From contig JBMOOH010000009.1 in the NCBI GenBank assembly GCA_049323795.1, positions 136,409 through 200,408 of the forward strand: a DNA stretch of 64,000 bases, given 5' to 3'. Under the pieces are notes generated by a model, which worked only from the letters and a program-made list of their open reading frames with translations, did no database searches and was not told the DNA's origin. A program made the translations under genes and the position numbers. Origin of the DNA: JAOADN01 sp049323795. GTDB lineage: Bacteria > Pseudomonadota > Alphaproteobacteria > Rhodobacterales > Rhodobacteraceae. Shown here in pieces: positions 54,096-63,207 of the stretch; the first letter of the stretch is position 1, and the number at the start of each line of letters is the position of its first letter.

Positions 54096-56709
54096 GATCG
54101 TAAAGTGCCCTGAGCGCCTGCAAGGGCGTCATCTCGTCCGGGTGCAGCGCGCGCAGCCGCTCCTCGATCTCCGACGGCTTCTGCGGCAGCGGCCGCGGCG
54201 GCGCGGGCGGCGCCGCACTGAACAGCGGCAGGTCGTCGACCAGCCCCTTCGGCCGGGCGCCGCCCTCACGCGCGCCCGCCTCCAGCGCCTCGAGCACCAC
54301 TCTCGCCCGCGCCACGACCGCCGGCGGCAGGCCGGCCAGCCGCGCGACCTGCACGCCATAGCTGCGGTCCGCCGCGCCCTGCCGCACCTCGTGCAGGAAG
54401 ATGACGTCGCCCTCCCACTCCTTCACCGCCACCGTCGCGTTCGTTACCCCGGGCAGCTTGCCCGCCAGGGGCGTCATCTCGTGGTAATGCGTGGCGAACA
54501 AGGCCCGGCAGCGGTTCACGTCATGCAGGTGCTCCAGCACCGCCCAGGCGATGGAGAGCCCGTCATAGGTTGCCGTCCCCCGCCCGATCTCGTCGAGGAT
54601 CACCAGCGCCCGGTCGTCCGCCTGGTTCAGGATCGCCGCCGTCTCGACCATCTCGACCATGAAGGTGGACCGCCCCCGCGCCAGGTCGTCCGCCGCCCCC
54701 ACCCGGCTGAAGATCTGGCTCACCAGCCCCACATGCGCCGAATCCGCCGGCACGAACGACCCCGCCTGCGCCAGGAGCGCGATCAGCGCATTCTGCCGCA
54801 GGAACGTGGATTTGCCCCCCATGTTGGGCCCGGTCAGCAGCCAGATCGCCGGCGTCTCTCCCCCCGTCAGCGCGCAGTCGTTCGCCACGAACCCCTGCCC
54901 CCCGCGCCTGAGCGCCCGCTCCACCACCGGATGCCGCCCGCCCGTCACCGCAAAGGCCCGACTTTCGTCCACCCTCGGCTCGCACCACCCCTCGTCCCGC
55001 GCCAGGTCCGCCAAAGCCGCCGCCACGTCCACCGCCGCGACCGCCCGCGCCGCCGCCCCGATCCGCCCGGCCTCGGCGAGAATCGCCGCACTCAGGCTGG
55101 AATAGAGCCGCTTCTCGATCTCGATCGCCCGGCCCCCGGCATTCAGGATCCGCGTCTCCAGGGCGCTCAAGGCAACCGTCGTGAACCGGAGCAGGTTCGC
55201 CGTCGTCTGCCGGTGGATGAACGTCTCCGACAAGGGCGGCGCCAGCATTCGCGCCGCATGGGTGTCGGGCGTCTCGATGAAATAGCCCAGCACGGCGTTG
55301 TGCCTGATCTTGAGGCTGGCGATTCCCGTCGCCGCCCGGTACTCCCCCTCCATCCGCGCGATCACCCCGCGCCCCTCGTCCCGAAGCTCGCGCGCCTCGT
55401 CGAGGTCCGCGTCGCAGCCGGCCGCGATGAACCCCCCGTCCCGCGCCAGAAGCGGCGGCGCCTCGACCAGCGCGGCCTCCAGACGCCCCACCAGCGCCTC
55501 GTGCCCCACCAGGTCGCGCGCCGCCTCGGCCAGATGCCCCCCGGCGTCGCGAAGCCGGACCGCCACCAGCCCCGCCGCCTTCAGCCCGTCCCGCACCGCC
55601 GCAAGGTCGCGCGGGCCGCCCCGGTCGAGCGCCAGCCGCGACAGCGCGCGGTCGAGGTCCGGCACCCGGCGAAGGCCCTCGCGCAGGTCCGCGCACAGCC
55701 CCTGATCCTCGACGAGCGTCCGCACGGCACCGAGCCGCGCCCGGATCTCGTCCAGATCGCGCGAGGGCGAGGAAAGCCGCCGCTCCATCAGCCGCCCGCC
55801 CGCCGCCGTCACCGTCCGGTCGATCGCGGCCAGCAGCGACCCCTCGCGCCCGCCCGACAGCGCCTGCGATATCTCGAGGTTCCGCCGCGTCGCCGCGTCG
55901 ATCAGCACCGTCGCCCCGGCGCTGTCCTGCACCGGCGGGCGCAGCAGCGGCAGCTTCCCCTTCTGCGTCAGATCCAGATAGGCGACGATCGCGCCCATCG
56001 CCGCCGCCTCTGCGCGGCCGAATTTCCCGAACCCGTCGAGCGTCGCCACCCCGAAGAGCGCGCCCAGCCGCTTCACCGCCCCTTCGCTGTCGAAGGACGC
56101 GCGCGCCAAGGGGGTCAGCGCCGCCCCGCTTTCGGCCGCGACCGCCCGCGCCTCGGCCTCCCTCGCCTCGCTCACCAGCACCTCGCGGGGCGAAATTCGA
56201 GCCAATTCCGGCCCAAGTCGAACCAGGGGGCAGGCCATCACGCGCAGCTCGCCGGTCGAGATGTCAGCCCAGGCGAGCCCGCCCTCGTCCCGCACCTCGG
56301 CCCAGGCGGCGAGGAAGTTGTGCCGCCGCGCCTCCAGCAGCGCGTCCTCGGTCAGCGTGCCGGGCGTGATCAGCCGCACCACCTCGCGCTTCACCACCGC
56401 CTTCGCGCCGCGTTTCCTCGCCTCGGCCGGGTCCTCGACCTGTTCGGCGATGGCGACGCGGAAACCCTTGCGTATGAGCGTCAGCAGATACCCCTCGGCG
56501 GCATGGACGGGCACCCCGCACATCGGGATGTCGGCCCCCAGATGCCGCCCCCGCCTGGTCAGCGCGATGTCGAGCGCGGCGGCCGCCGCCTCGGCATCGC
56601 CAAAGAACATCTCGTAGAAGTCGCCCATCCGGTAGAACAGGATCGCGCCGGGATTCGCGCCCTTGATCTCCAGATACTGCGCCATCATCGGCGTGACGGT
56701 GTCGGACAA
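54073..56709 (-). CDS. mutS: MutS, DNA mismatch recognition protein
   Basis: 878 residues, full length. Mismatch-binding GAILFYRMGDFYEMFF near residue 20, with the Phe-x-Glu-type FYE, then the connector and lever domains, and Walker A GPNMGGKST near residue 624 with DEIGRGTATYDGLSIAWA and FATHYHEM. The C-terminal piece LRALHPDEMTPLQALRALYDL is the tetramer and clamp contact region. Long open frames opposite it are codon-bias shadows. Confidence 0.97.
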   Translation of the reverse strand: MSDTVTPMMAQYLEIKGANPGAILFYRMGDFYEMFFGDAEAAAAALDIALTRRGRHLGADIPMCGVPVHAAEGYLLTLIRKGFRVAIAEQVEDPAEARKRGAKAVVKREVVRLITPGTLTEDALLEARRHNFLAAWAEVRDEGGLAWADISTGELRVMACPLVRLGPELARISPREVLVSEAREAEARAVAAESGAALTPLARASFDSEGAVKRLGALFGVATLDGFGKFGRAEAAAMGAIVAYLDLTQKGKLPLLRPPVQDSAGATVLIDAATRRNLEISQALSGGREGSLLAAIDRTVTAAGGRLMERRLSSPSRDLDEIRARLGAVRTLVEDQGLCADLREGLRRVPDLDRALSRLALDRGGPRDLAAVRDGLKAAGLVAVRLRDAGGHLAEAARDLVGHEALVGRLEAALVEAPPLLARDGGFIAAGCDADLDEARELRDEGRGVIARMEGEYRAATGIASLKIRHNAVLGYFIETPDTHAARMLAPPLSETFIHRQTTANLLRFTTVALSALETRILNAGGRAIEIEKRLYSSLSAAILAEAGRIGAAARAVAAVDVAAALADLARDEGWCEPRVDESRAFAVTGGRHPVVERALRRGGQGFVANDCALTGGETPAIWLLTGPNMGGKSTFLRQNALIALLAQAGSFVPADSAHVGLVSQIFSRVGAADDLARGRSTFMVEMVETAAILNQADDRALVILDEIGRGTATYDGLSIAWAVLEHLHDVNRCRALFATHYHEMTPLAGKLPGVTNATVAVKEWEGDVIFLHEVRQGAADRSYGVQVARLAGLPPAVVARARVVLEALEAGAREGGARPKGLVDDLPLFSAAPPAPPRPLPQKPSEIEERLRALHPDEMTPLQALRALYDLKGLTAG

Positions 56710-56904
56710 GCTTCCCCCCGGGCGTTGCCGGGCGGAGACTAGAGGAGGCCCTGCATTTTTGGAATCGGGAACGGCCTTTTCCTCCCTGCCCGGGCCGGCA
56801 GGTGACCGACAGGCCGCAGTCTTCTCTGCCCAACCGTGACGGCAGCCCTTCCGCCCGCATCAAAGCGGCCCTAGCCTGCGGCCCGTGCCGCAAGGGATTC
56901 CGCC

Positions 56905-57804
56905 ATGACCGACCACGCATCGAGCCACGAGAGCGAAGAGGACGCCCGCAACGAATCGATCCTGATCTGGGTGAACGGCAGGCTCGTTCCCCGGAGCGAG
57001 GCGACGGTCAGCGTCTATGATTCGGGCTTCATGCTGGGCGACGGGGTCTGGGAGGGGATCCGGCTCTACAACGGCCGCTGGGCCTTCCTCGACGAACACA
57101 TCGACCGGCTGTTCGAGGCCGCGAAAGCCATCGACCTCGACATCGCCCGGACGAAGGACGAGGTGAAGCAGGCCGTCCTCGACACGCAGGCCGCCAACGC
57201 CATGCACAGCAACGTGCATGTCCGCCTGATGGTCACGCGCGGGGTCAAGTCGCGGCCCTTCCAGCACCCGAAACTGTCGCGGCAGGGGCCGACGATGGTG
57301 CTGATCATGGAGCATTCGACGCCCAAGCTCCGCCGCCCGGTCCGCCTCGCCACCGTCCCGAACTACCGGGGCCTGCCGATGACGCAGGATCCGCGGCTCA
57401 ACAGCCATTCGAAGCTCAACTGCATCCTCGCCTGCATCGCGGCGGAGAAGGCGGGCGCGGACGAGGCGCTGATGCTCGACATCCACGGCTTCGTGAACAC
57501 CACGAACGCCTGCAACGTCTTCATCGTCCGCAAGGGCGAGATCTGGACCTCGACCGGGGACTACTGCATGAACGGCATCACCCGCCAGAAGGTGCTCGAC
57601 CTCGCCCGGGCGGACGGGATCACGGCGCGGGAGAAGAACTTCAGCCTCGTGGATGCCTATTCTGCGGACGAGGCGTTCCTGACCGGCACCTTCGGCGCGC
57701 AGACTCCGGTGGGCGTCATCGACGGACGGACGATCGGGACGGGCCGGATGGGGCCCGTGACAGCGAGGATACGCGATCTCTACACGCAGCTCGTCGGCGC
57801 CTGA
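56905..57804 (+). CDS. Class IV PLP aminotransferase-like enzyme with an altered active site
   Basis: 299 residues of fold type IV. SVYDSGFMLGDGVWEGIRLY and the cofactor Lys170 (NSHSKLNCI) are present. At the place where D-amino acid and branched-chain aminotransferases have Glu bonded to the PLP ring nitrogen (TEGSSSNVF in D-amino acid aminotransferase), this protein reads VNTTNACNVF, so Thr199 replaces it. That hints at altered chemistry. It is not a normal IlvE. Three bases separate it from the sulfotransferase gene, so they likely act together. Confidence 0.85.
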   Translation: MTDHASSHESEEDARNESILIWVNGRLVPRSEATVSVYDSGFMLGDGVWEGIRLYNGRWAFLDEHIDRLFEAAKAIDLDIARTKDEVKQAVLDTQAANAMHSNVHVRLMVTRGVKSRPFQHPKLSRQGPTMVLIMEHSTPKLRRPVRLATVPNYRGLPMTQDPRLNSHSKLNCILACIAAEKAGADEALMLDIHGFVNTTNACNVFIVRKGEIWTSTGDYCMNGITRQKVLDLARADGITAREKNFSLVDAYSADEAFLTGTFGAQTPVGVIDGRTIGTGRMGPVTARIRDLYTQLVGA

Positions 57805-57807
57805 GCC

Positions 57808-58524
57808 ATGCGGATCGCGATGTGGTCCGGCCCGCGCAACCTCTCGACCGCGATGATGTATGCCTTCGCGGCGCGCGGTGACTGCGCGGTGTGGGACGAG
57901 CCCTTCTACGCCGCCTACCTTGCCGCAACCGGCACCGACCACCCGATGAAGGACGCGGTCATCGCCGCCGGGATCCCCGATCCGGCGCAGGTGGCAAGGG
58001 CCTGTCTCGGCCCGATTCCGCAGCAACAGAGCCTGTTCTACCAGAAGCACATGACGCTCCACATGATCCCCGGCTTCGACCGGGGCTTCATGAAGGGCCT
58101 CATCAACGTCTTCCTGATCCGCCACCCGGCGCGGGTGGTGGCGAGTTATTCCAGGAAGCGGGAATCCCCGACGCTTGCGGATATCGGGTTCGTCCAGCAG
58201 GCTGAGCTCTTCGACCAGGTCGCCGACCGGCTCGGCCGCCCGCCGCCGGTCGTCGATTCCGCCGACATCCGCGCCGACCCCCGGGGCAAGCTGTCGGCGC
58301 TCTGTGCCGCGCTCGGGGTCTCCTTCACCGATCGGATGCTCGGCTGGGCGAGCGGACCCAAGCCCTATGACGGGGTATGGGCGCCGCACTGGTATGGCGG
58401 GGTCCACCGCTCGACCGGGTTCGAGGAGGCCGAGGGCGCGCTGCCCCGGCTTCCCGCCGACTTCGCGCGGCTCGCCGACGCGGCCCTGCCGCATTTCGAC
58501 CGGCTGGCGGCGTACCGGCTATGA
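57808..58524 (+). CDS. PAPS-type sulfotransferase family protein
   Basis: 238 residues. AMWSGPRNLSTAMMYAF near the N-terminus fits the 5'-phosphosulfate loop and LIRHPARVVASY the 3'-phosphate motif (Arg-x7-Ser). The family transfers sulfate from PAPS to hydroxyls or amines; the acceptor is unknown. The stop overlaps the YaiI gene by 4 bases, and it follows the class IV PLP enzyme by 3. Confidence 0.75.
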   Translation: MRIAMWSGPRNLSTAMMYAFAARGDCAVWDEPFYAAYLAATGTDHPMKDAVIAAGIPDPAQVARACLGPIPQQQSLFYQKHMTLHMIPGFDRGFMKGLINVFLIRHPARVVASYSRKRESPTLADIGFVQQAELFDQVADRLGRPPPVVDSADIRADPRGKLSALCAALGVSFTDRMLGWASGPKPYDGVWAPHWYGGVHRSTGFEEAEGALPRLPADFARLADAALPHFDRLAAYRL

Positions 58525-58970
58525 CCGTCCTCTACGTCGACGCAGACGCCTGCCCGGTGAAGGACGAGGCGCTGGCCGTGGCGCTCCGTCTCGGCGTGCG
58601 CATCCGCATCGTCTCGAACGGGGGTCTGCGGCCCTCGGCATTTCCGGGCGCCGAGATGGTGTACGTCGCGCCGGGTCTCGACGAGGCCGACCGGTGGATC
58701 GAGGCGCAGGTGTCGCCGGGGGATGTCGTCGTGACGGGCGACATTCCGCTCGCCGCCCGCGCGGTGGAAAGGGGCGCGGTGGTCGTCCGGCACGACGGAT
58801 CGACGCTGACCGGACGCAACGTCGGCCTGGCGCTGGCGACGCGCGATCTGATGGCCGACCTGCGGTCGGCCGATCCGTTCCGGCAGGGCGGCGGGCGGCC
58901 CTATTCCCGCGCCGACAGGGCGCGCTTCGCCGAGACCCTCGACCGCGTCCTGCGGCAGACATCGGGCTAG
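58521..58970 (+). CDS. YaiI/YqxD (UPF0178, DUF188) family protein
   Basis: 149 residues. VLYVDADACPVKDEAL, ADRWIEAQVSPGDVVVTGDI, PLAARAVERGA and FRQGGGRPYSRADRARF are the family motifs; the Asp cluster suggests a PIN-like nuclease fold, though activity is unproven. The ATG overlaps the sulfotransferase stop (ATGA). A large inverted-repeat region follows. Confidence 0.88.
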   Translation: MTVLYVDADACPVKDEALAVALRLGVRIRIVSNGGLRPSAFPGAEMVYVAPGLDEADRWIEAQVSPGDVVVTGDIPLAARAVERGAVVVRHDGSTLTGRNVGLALATRDLMADLRSADPFRQGGGRPYSRADRARFAETLDRVLRQTSG

Positions 58971-59038
58971 CCCCCGCCCTGTCCTGTCCCCCGCCCCGCC
59001 CGACAGCGCATGTCGCGGCCGGGACAGACGGCGGGGGC
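58970..59038 (+). terminator. Compound stem-loop after the YaiI gene
   Basis: Outer arms GCCCCCGCC (58970-58978) and GGCGGGGGC (59030-59038), inner arms TGTCCC (58985-58990) and GGGACA (59021-59026), and a central hairpin CGACA-GCGCA-TGTCG (59001-59015) can nest. No T tract. It may end the three-gene transcript or block entry to the exporter gene. Confidence 0.45.
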
Positions 59039-59059
59039 GCGGGCGGATTCCCTTCGGCC

Positions 59060-60055
59060 ATGGTCGACATGCCCGCCTCCCGCACCCGTTTCCCGACCCC
59101 GCCGCCGCCCCTGCCGCCGCCCCCGCCGCGCACAAGGCTGACTGCCATCCTCTGTGCGCTGGCCGGAAGCCTGCTTCTGTCCGTCAACGACATGGCGATG
59201 AAGCGCCTGTCCATCGACTACGCGCTCTACCAGGTCATCCTGATCCGTGCGGTCTTCGGCATCGGCACGATCCTGATTCTGGTCGGGTTTTCCGGCACCG
59301 GTTTCCGCCAGCTTCTGACCCTCAGGGGCGGCGCCCATCTCGTCCGGGTGGGATTCGTCCTGGTCTCGAACGTAACCTACTTTCTCGGCCTTGCCGCCCT
59401 GCCGCTTGCCGATGCGGTGGCCATCGCCTTCGTCAGCCCGCTCATCATCACGGCGCTCTCCGTGATCGTGCTTGGCGAGAGCGTCGGACCGCGACGCTGG
59501 GCGGCGGTGGCGGTCGGACTGACCGGGGTGGTGGTGATGCTCCGACCGGGGTCGGGAGCAATCCAGCCGGCGGCGCTTCTCGTCCTCGCCTCGGCCGTCT
59601 GCTACGCCTCGACCCACATGATGACCCGCCGCATGAAGGATACCGAAAGCGCCTTCACGCTGAACTTCTATGTCCAGATCGGGTTCATCAGCCTGAGCAC
59701 CGTCATGGGCCTCGCCATCGGCGACGGGCGCTTCGCCGGGTCTCCGAACCTGTCGCTCGCGTTTCTCTTCCGTGCGTGGCACTGGCCCGAGGGCACCGAC
59801 TGGATCTACCTTCTCGCCGTCGGGATATCCGTCTCGACCGGCGGCCTCCTGATCTCGCAGGCCTACCGGCTCGGGGAAGCCGCGCTGATCGCGCCCTTCG
59901 AGTATGCCTCGATGCCGATGGCCGTGTTCTGGGGCGTCGTGATGTTCGGTCTCTGGCCCGACCTCACGGCGCTCACCGGCATCGCGCTGATCTGCGGGGC
60001 AGGCCTCTACACACTCTGGCGCGAGACGCGCCTTCGACGGGAGGGGCAGGCGTGA
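59060..60055 (+). CDS. EamA/DMT-family transporter
   Basis: 331 residues, ten membrane segments in two EamA repeats (LYQVILIRAVFGIGTILIL; FVSPLIITALSVIVLGESV; and in the second half ALIAPFEYASMPMAVFWGVVMFG, split by repeat). A proline-rich cytoplasmic N-terminus (PTPPPPLPPPPPRTR) precedes them. Substrate unknown; probably an exporter of a small metabolite. ATG at 59060, or 59069. The stop overlaps the HAD gene by 4 bases. Confidence 0.85.
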   Translation: MVDMPASRTRFPTPPPPLPPPPPRTRLTAILCALAGSLLLSVNDMAMKRLSIDYALYQVILIRAVFGIGTILILVGFSGTGFRQLLTLRGGAHLVRVGFVLVSNVTYFLGLAALPLADAVAIAFVSPLIITALSVIVLGESVGPRRWAAVAVGLTGVVVMLRPGSGAIQPAALLVLASAVCYASTHMMTRRMKDTESAFTLNFYVQIGFISLSTVMGLAIGDGRFAGSPNLSLAFLFRAWHWPEGTDWIYLLAVGISVSTGGLLISQAYRLGEAALIAPFEYASMPMAVFWGVVMFGLWPDLTALTGIALICGAGLYTLWRETRLRREGQA

Positions 60056-60672
60056 CGATCGAGGCGGTGGTGTTCGACCTCGGCAACGTGGTCGTGGAAT
60101 GGAACCCGGAACGCTATTACGACGCCCGGATCGGGCGCGAGCGGCGCGAGGCGATGTTCGCCGAAACCGGCATCCATGCCGTCAATACGGCCATCGATGG
60201 CGGCGCCCCGTTCCAGGGGTCGATCTACGCGCTTGCCGACCGCTTCCCCCGCTGGGCGCCGGAGATCCGCCTCTGGCACGACGACCAGCTCGGCATGACG
60301 CAGCCGGTGATCCACCGGACCCTGCGTCTGATCGAGGCCCTGAAGGTACGCCGCGTGCCGGTCTTCGCCCTGTCGAACTGGGGCGACGAAAGTTTCGACC
60401 GTGCCGTGGCCTTCTACCCGTTCCTCGGCGCCTTCGACAGGCTCTACGTCTCGGGCAAGCTCGGGATGAAGAAGCCCGCACCCGGGATCTATGCCCATCT
60501 CGAGGCCGACAGCGGCGTCGCCCCGAACCGGCTTCTGTTCACGGACGACCGGGTCGAGAACATCCGCACGGCGGAACTGCGGGGCTGGCAGGTGCATCTG
60601 TTCACCGGCCCTGCGGGACTTGAGGCGCGGCTCGTGCGCGAGGGGCTGATCGATCCCCTCCCGGAAATCTGA
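60052..60672 (+). CDS. HAD-family hydrolase (YihX-like)
   Basis: 206 residues. VVFDLGNVVVEWNPERYY has the nucleophile Asp in the DLGNV form typical of YihX-type phosphatases, with ALSNWGDE (motif II), LGMKKPAPGIY (Lys, motif III) and LFTDDRVENI (motif IV). YihX acts on alpha-glucose 1-phosphate; the substrate here is unknown. GTG start overlapping the transporter stop. Confidence 0.87.
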   Translation: MTIEAVVFDLGNVVVEWNPERYYDARIGRERREAMFAETGIHAVNTAIDGGAPFQGSIYALADRFPRWAPEIRLWHDDQLGMTQPVIHRTLRLIEALKVRRVPVFALSNWGDESFDRAVAFYPFLGAFDRLYVSGKLGMKKPAPGIYAHLEADSGVAPNRLLFTDDRVENIRTAELRGWQVHLFTGPAGLEARLVREGLIDPLPEI

Positions 60673-60754
60673 ACCGGACCCCACGGCGGCAATCATTTGT
60701 TCAGCCCGGCCGCGCAAAGGTCGGGAAACACCAGTCTGATGGGACCGAATCGCG

Positions 60755-62884
60755 ATGGGCATACTCGACCGTTTCCTCGCCGCGAAGCCGGCACCGTCGC
60801 CGCTTGCCGCCTTCGGCGACATGCATCCCGCGGCGCGGTTCGACGCCGCGGGGCGCCTGACCGAAGCAAACGGCGCCTTTCACGCGCTCCTGGGCTATGC
60901 ACCGGGCGAACTTGCGGGGGCGGGCTTTGCCTCGATTGCCGGGCTCGCGCCGGCTGCACGTCCCGACGCGGCCGCGGCGCCGGACCTCTGGTCGCAGGTG
61001 CGCTCGGGCGCGCTGCCGTCGGCCCGGTTCAGCCTGTCCCGCAAGGGCGGCGATCCGTGCCTTGCCGAGGCGGTCATCCTGCCCGATCCCGCCGCCGGGA
61101 CGGACCGCGGCGCGGTCCTGCTCGTCGCCCGCGAGGCGACCGAGGACTGGCGCGCCGAGGCCCTGAGCCGCGGGCGGCTGGATGCCATCCATCGGGCGAA
61201 TCTGGTGGCCGAGTTCGACACAGGCGGCATCCTGCTCTGGGCGAACGAGCGTTTCCTCCGCAGCTTCGACACCGATCTCGACTCGGTGAAGGGCCGCCAT
61301 CACGACAGCTTCGTCCCGGGGGACGAGGCCGAGGGGCGCGACCATCGCACCTTCTGGGCCGGCCTTGCCGCCGGACAGATCAGGTCGGGGACGTACCGCC
61401 GCCTGACGGCATCCGGACGGGCGATCTGGCTTGCGGCGACCTATGCGCCGGTCAGCGACGGCTCCGGCGTGCCGAGGCGCGTGCTCCAGATCGCGTCGGA
61501 CGCGAGCGATGCCAGACAGGAGGCGCTGGACAACGAAGCGCGCCGGAGCGCGATGGCGCGCTCCCACGCGGTCATCGAGTTCGACCGCGACGGCAACATC
61601 CTCGATGCCAGCGCCCAGTTCCTCGACCTCTTCGGCTACACGATCGAGGAAATCCGCGGCCAGCATCACCGGATCCTCTGCTCATCCGAGGAAACGACCT
61701 CGCCCGCCTACGCCGCGTTCTGGAAACGGCTGAGGGACGGCCAGTTCGACAAGCGCGACTATCGCCGGCTCGGCAAGGGCGCGCGCGAGATCTGGATCTC
61801 GGCAAGCTACAACCCGATCCTCGGCAGCGACGGCCGCGTCGCGAAGGTGGTCAAGTTCGCCACCGACATCACCGGTCGCAAGCGGGCGACCGACATTCTG
61901 ATGCGGGCGCTGGAGAGGCTTGCGGCGGGCGACCTGACGGCGCGGATCGACGAGGCGCTGACCCCCGAATTCGACCGGATCCGGCTCGACTACAACAGCG
62001 CTCTCGGCGCCCTGAACTCGCTGGTGGCCGACATCACGGAGCGGTCCGGCTCTGCCGTGAGCAGGATCAACGAGATCGCCCAGGCCGCCACGAGCCTCAG
62101 CCAGAGGACCGAACAGCAGGCCGCCACCCTGCAGGAGACCGCCGCCGCGATGCACCAGATGACGGCATCGGCAAGGCTCTCCTCGACCTCTGCCGACGAG
62201 GCGCGGCAACTCGTGGACGAATCACGCAACCGGACCGAGGCCGGGGCGGCCGTGGTGCGCGAGGCGGTGACGGCGATGCAGGATCTGGCAGAGCGGTCCG
62301 AGCAGATCTCGCGCATCACCGGCGTCATCGACGAAATCGCGTTCCAGACGAACCTTCTTGCCCTGAATGCCGGGGTCGAGGCGGCACGGGCGGGCGACGC
62401 CGGCCGCGGCTTCGCGGTCGTCGCTTCCGAGGTCCGCGCACTGGCGCAGCGGTCCTCGGACGCCGCGCGCGAGATCGCCGGGCTCATCTCGGCCTCCGTC
62501 CAGCGGGTCGACCGCTGCGTCTCGCTGGTGTCGCAGGGGGGCAATGCGCTTGGCGAGATCGAGGCCTCGGTGCGCGAGATCGCGTCGCGGATCGGTGACA
62601 TCGCCTCCTCGGCCCGCGAGCAGTCCGCCGGGTTCGGCGAGATCAACACCGCGATCGGACAGCTCGATTCGTTCACGCAGCAGAACGCCGCCATGTTCGA
62701 GCAGACGACGGCGGCGACGCGGATGCTCACCGAGGAGATGGGCGGCCTGACCGAAGCGACCGGCGGCTTCAGGATCGCGGCGGTCGGCGCGCCCGTCCAG
62801 GGCGGCGCACCGGGCGATGGCGCGGCGAAGGGCGCGGGCGGCTGGGCGACACGCGCGACGGGCCCCGCGGCACGAGCGGGCTGA
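60755..62884 (+). CDS. Soluble methyl-accepting chemotaxis protein with three PAS domains
   Basis: 709 residues without membrane segments. Three PAS modules (about 25-120, 145-250, 265-375; for example IEFDRDGNILDASAQFLDLFGY), a HAMP-like segment (LMRALERLAAGDLTARIDE), then a signalling coiled coil whose tip is GVIDEIAFQTNLLALNAGVE and AARAGDAGRGFAVVASEVRA near residues 523-575. The tail is Ala/Gly-rich and lacks a CheR-binding pentapeptide. It probably senses an internal signal such as redox state or a small ligand and acts on CheA. Confidence 0.93.
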   Translation: MGILDRFLAAKPAPSPLAAFGDMHPAARFDAAGRLTEANGAFHALLGYAPGELAGAGFASIAGLAPAARPDAAAAPDLWSQVRSGALPSARFSLSRKGGDPCLAEAVILPDPAAGTDRGAVLLVAREATEDWRAEALSRGRLDAIHRANLVAEFDTGGILLWANERFLRSFDTDLDSVKGRHHDSFVPGDEAEGRDHRTFWAGLAAGQIRSGTYRRLTASGRAIWLAATYAPVSDGSGVPRRVLQIASDASDARQEALDNEARRSAMARSHAVIEFDRDGNILDASAQFLDLFGYTIEEIRGQHHRILCSSEETTSPAYAAFWKRLRDGQFDKRDYRRLGKGAREIWISASYNPILGSDGRVAKVVKFATDITGRKRATDILMRALERLAAGDLTARIDEALTPEFDRIRLDYNSALGALNSLVADITERSGSAVSRINEIAQAATSLSQRTEQQAATLQETAAAMHQMTASARLSSTSADEARQLVDESRNRTEAGAAVVREAVTAMQDLAERSEQISRITGVIDEIAFQTNLLALNAGVEAARAGDAGRGFAVVASEVRALAQRSSDAAREIAGLISASVQRVDRCVSLVSQGGNALGEIEASVREIASRIGDIASSAREQSAGFGEINTAIGQLDSFTQQNAAMFEQTTAATRMLTEEMGGLTEATGGFRIAAVGAPVQGGAPGDGAAKGAGGWATRATGPAARAG

Positions 62885-63207
62885 GACGGCCGGCCGGGAA
62901 GGTGCGTCCGGGAAGGTCCGGCTGCAAGGGGCTGGCGGAGAAAGGCCGAATGAGAAATACCGGCCGGGAAGGCCCGGCCGAGAGGGCGGGCTTGAATGGG
63001 CCGGCCGGAAAGGGCTGGCCGAGACGGAACCGGCTCCTCTGGAACGGTTTCTCGTCCCGGGGACTGTGCACCCCCCGCGCTGTCCGGTCCACCCTGCACC
63101 GCCATCTCGACCTCCGAGGGCCTCTCGCGATCTTATGGAATCGCGGGGGATTCCATTGGGCGCGGCTTGTGATTCACAGTGGAGGCAGGAGAGGGAGGCC
63201 AGCCTTC
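62885..63207. repeat. Gene-free tract with short direct repeats
   Basis: 323 bases without a credible gene. CCGGGAAGG recurs at 62894, 62908 and 62964, with a variant CCGGAAAGG at 63005, in a purine-rich GGCCGG background. It may be degenerate end sequence of mobile elements that follow. Confidence 0.6.
63135..63156. repeat. Inverted repeat ahead of the IS630-type remnant
   Basis: ATGGAATC (63135-63142) and GATTCCAT (63149-63156) with a 6-base spacer. Bases from GGGATTCC to TGATTCA here resemble, in content and spacing, the end of the IS5-type element near 63895, so it may be a transposon end. Confidence 0.5.

Noticed and set aside
54142..56742. 866-codon open frame opposite mutS
   Set aside because: Basic, low-complexity translation with no family likeness; a codon-bias shadow of mutS on GC-rich DNA.
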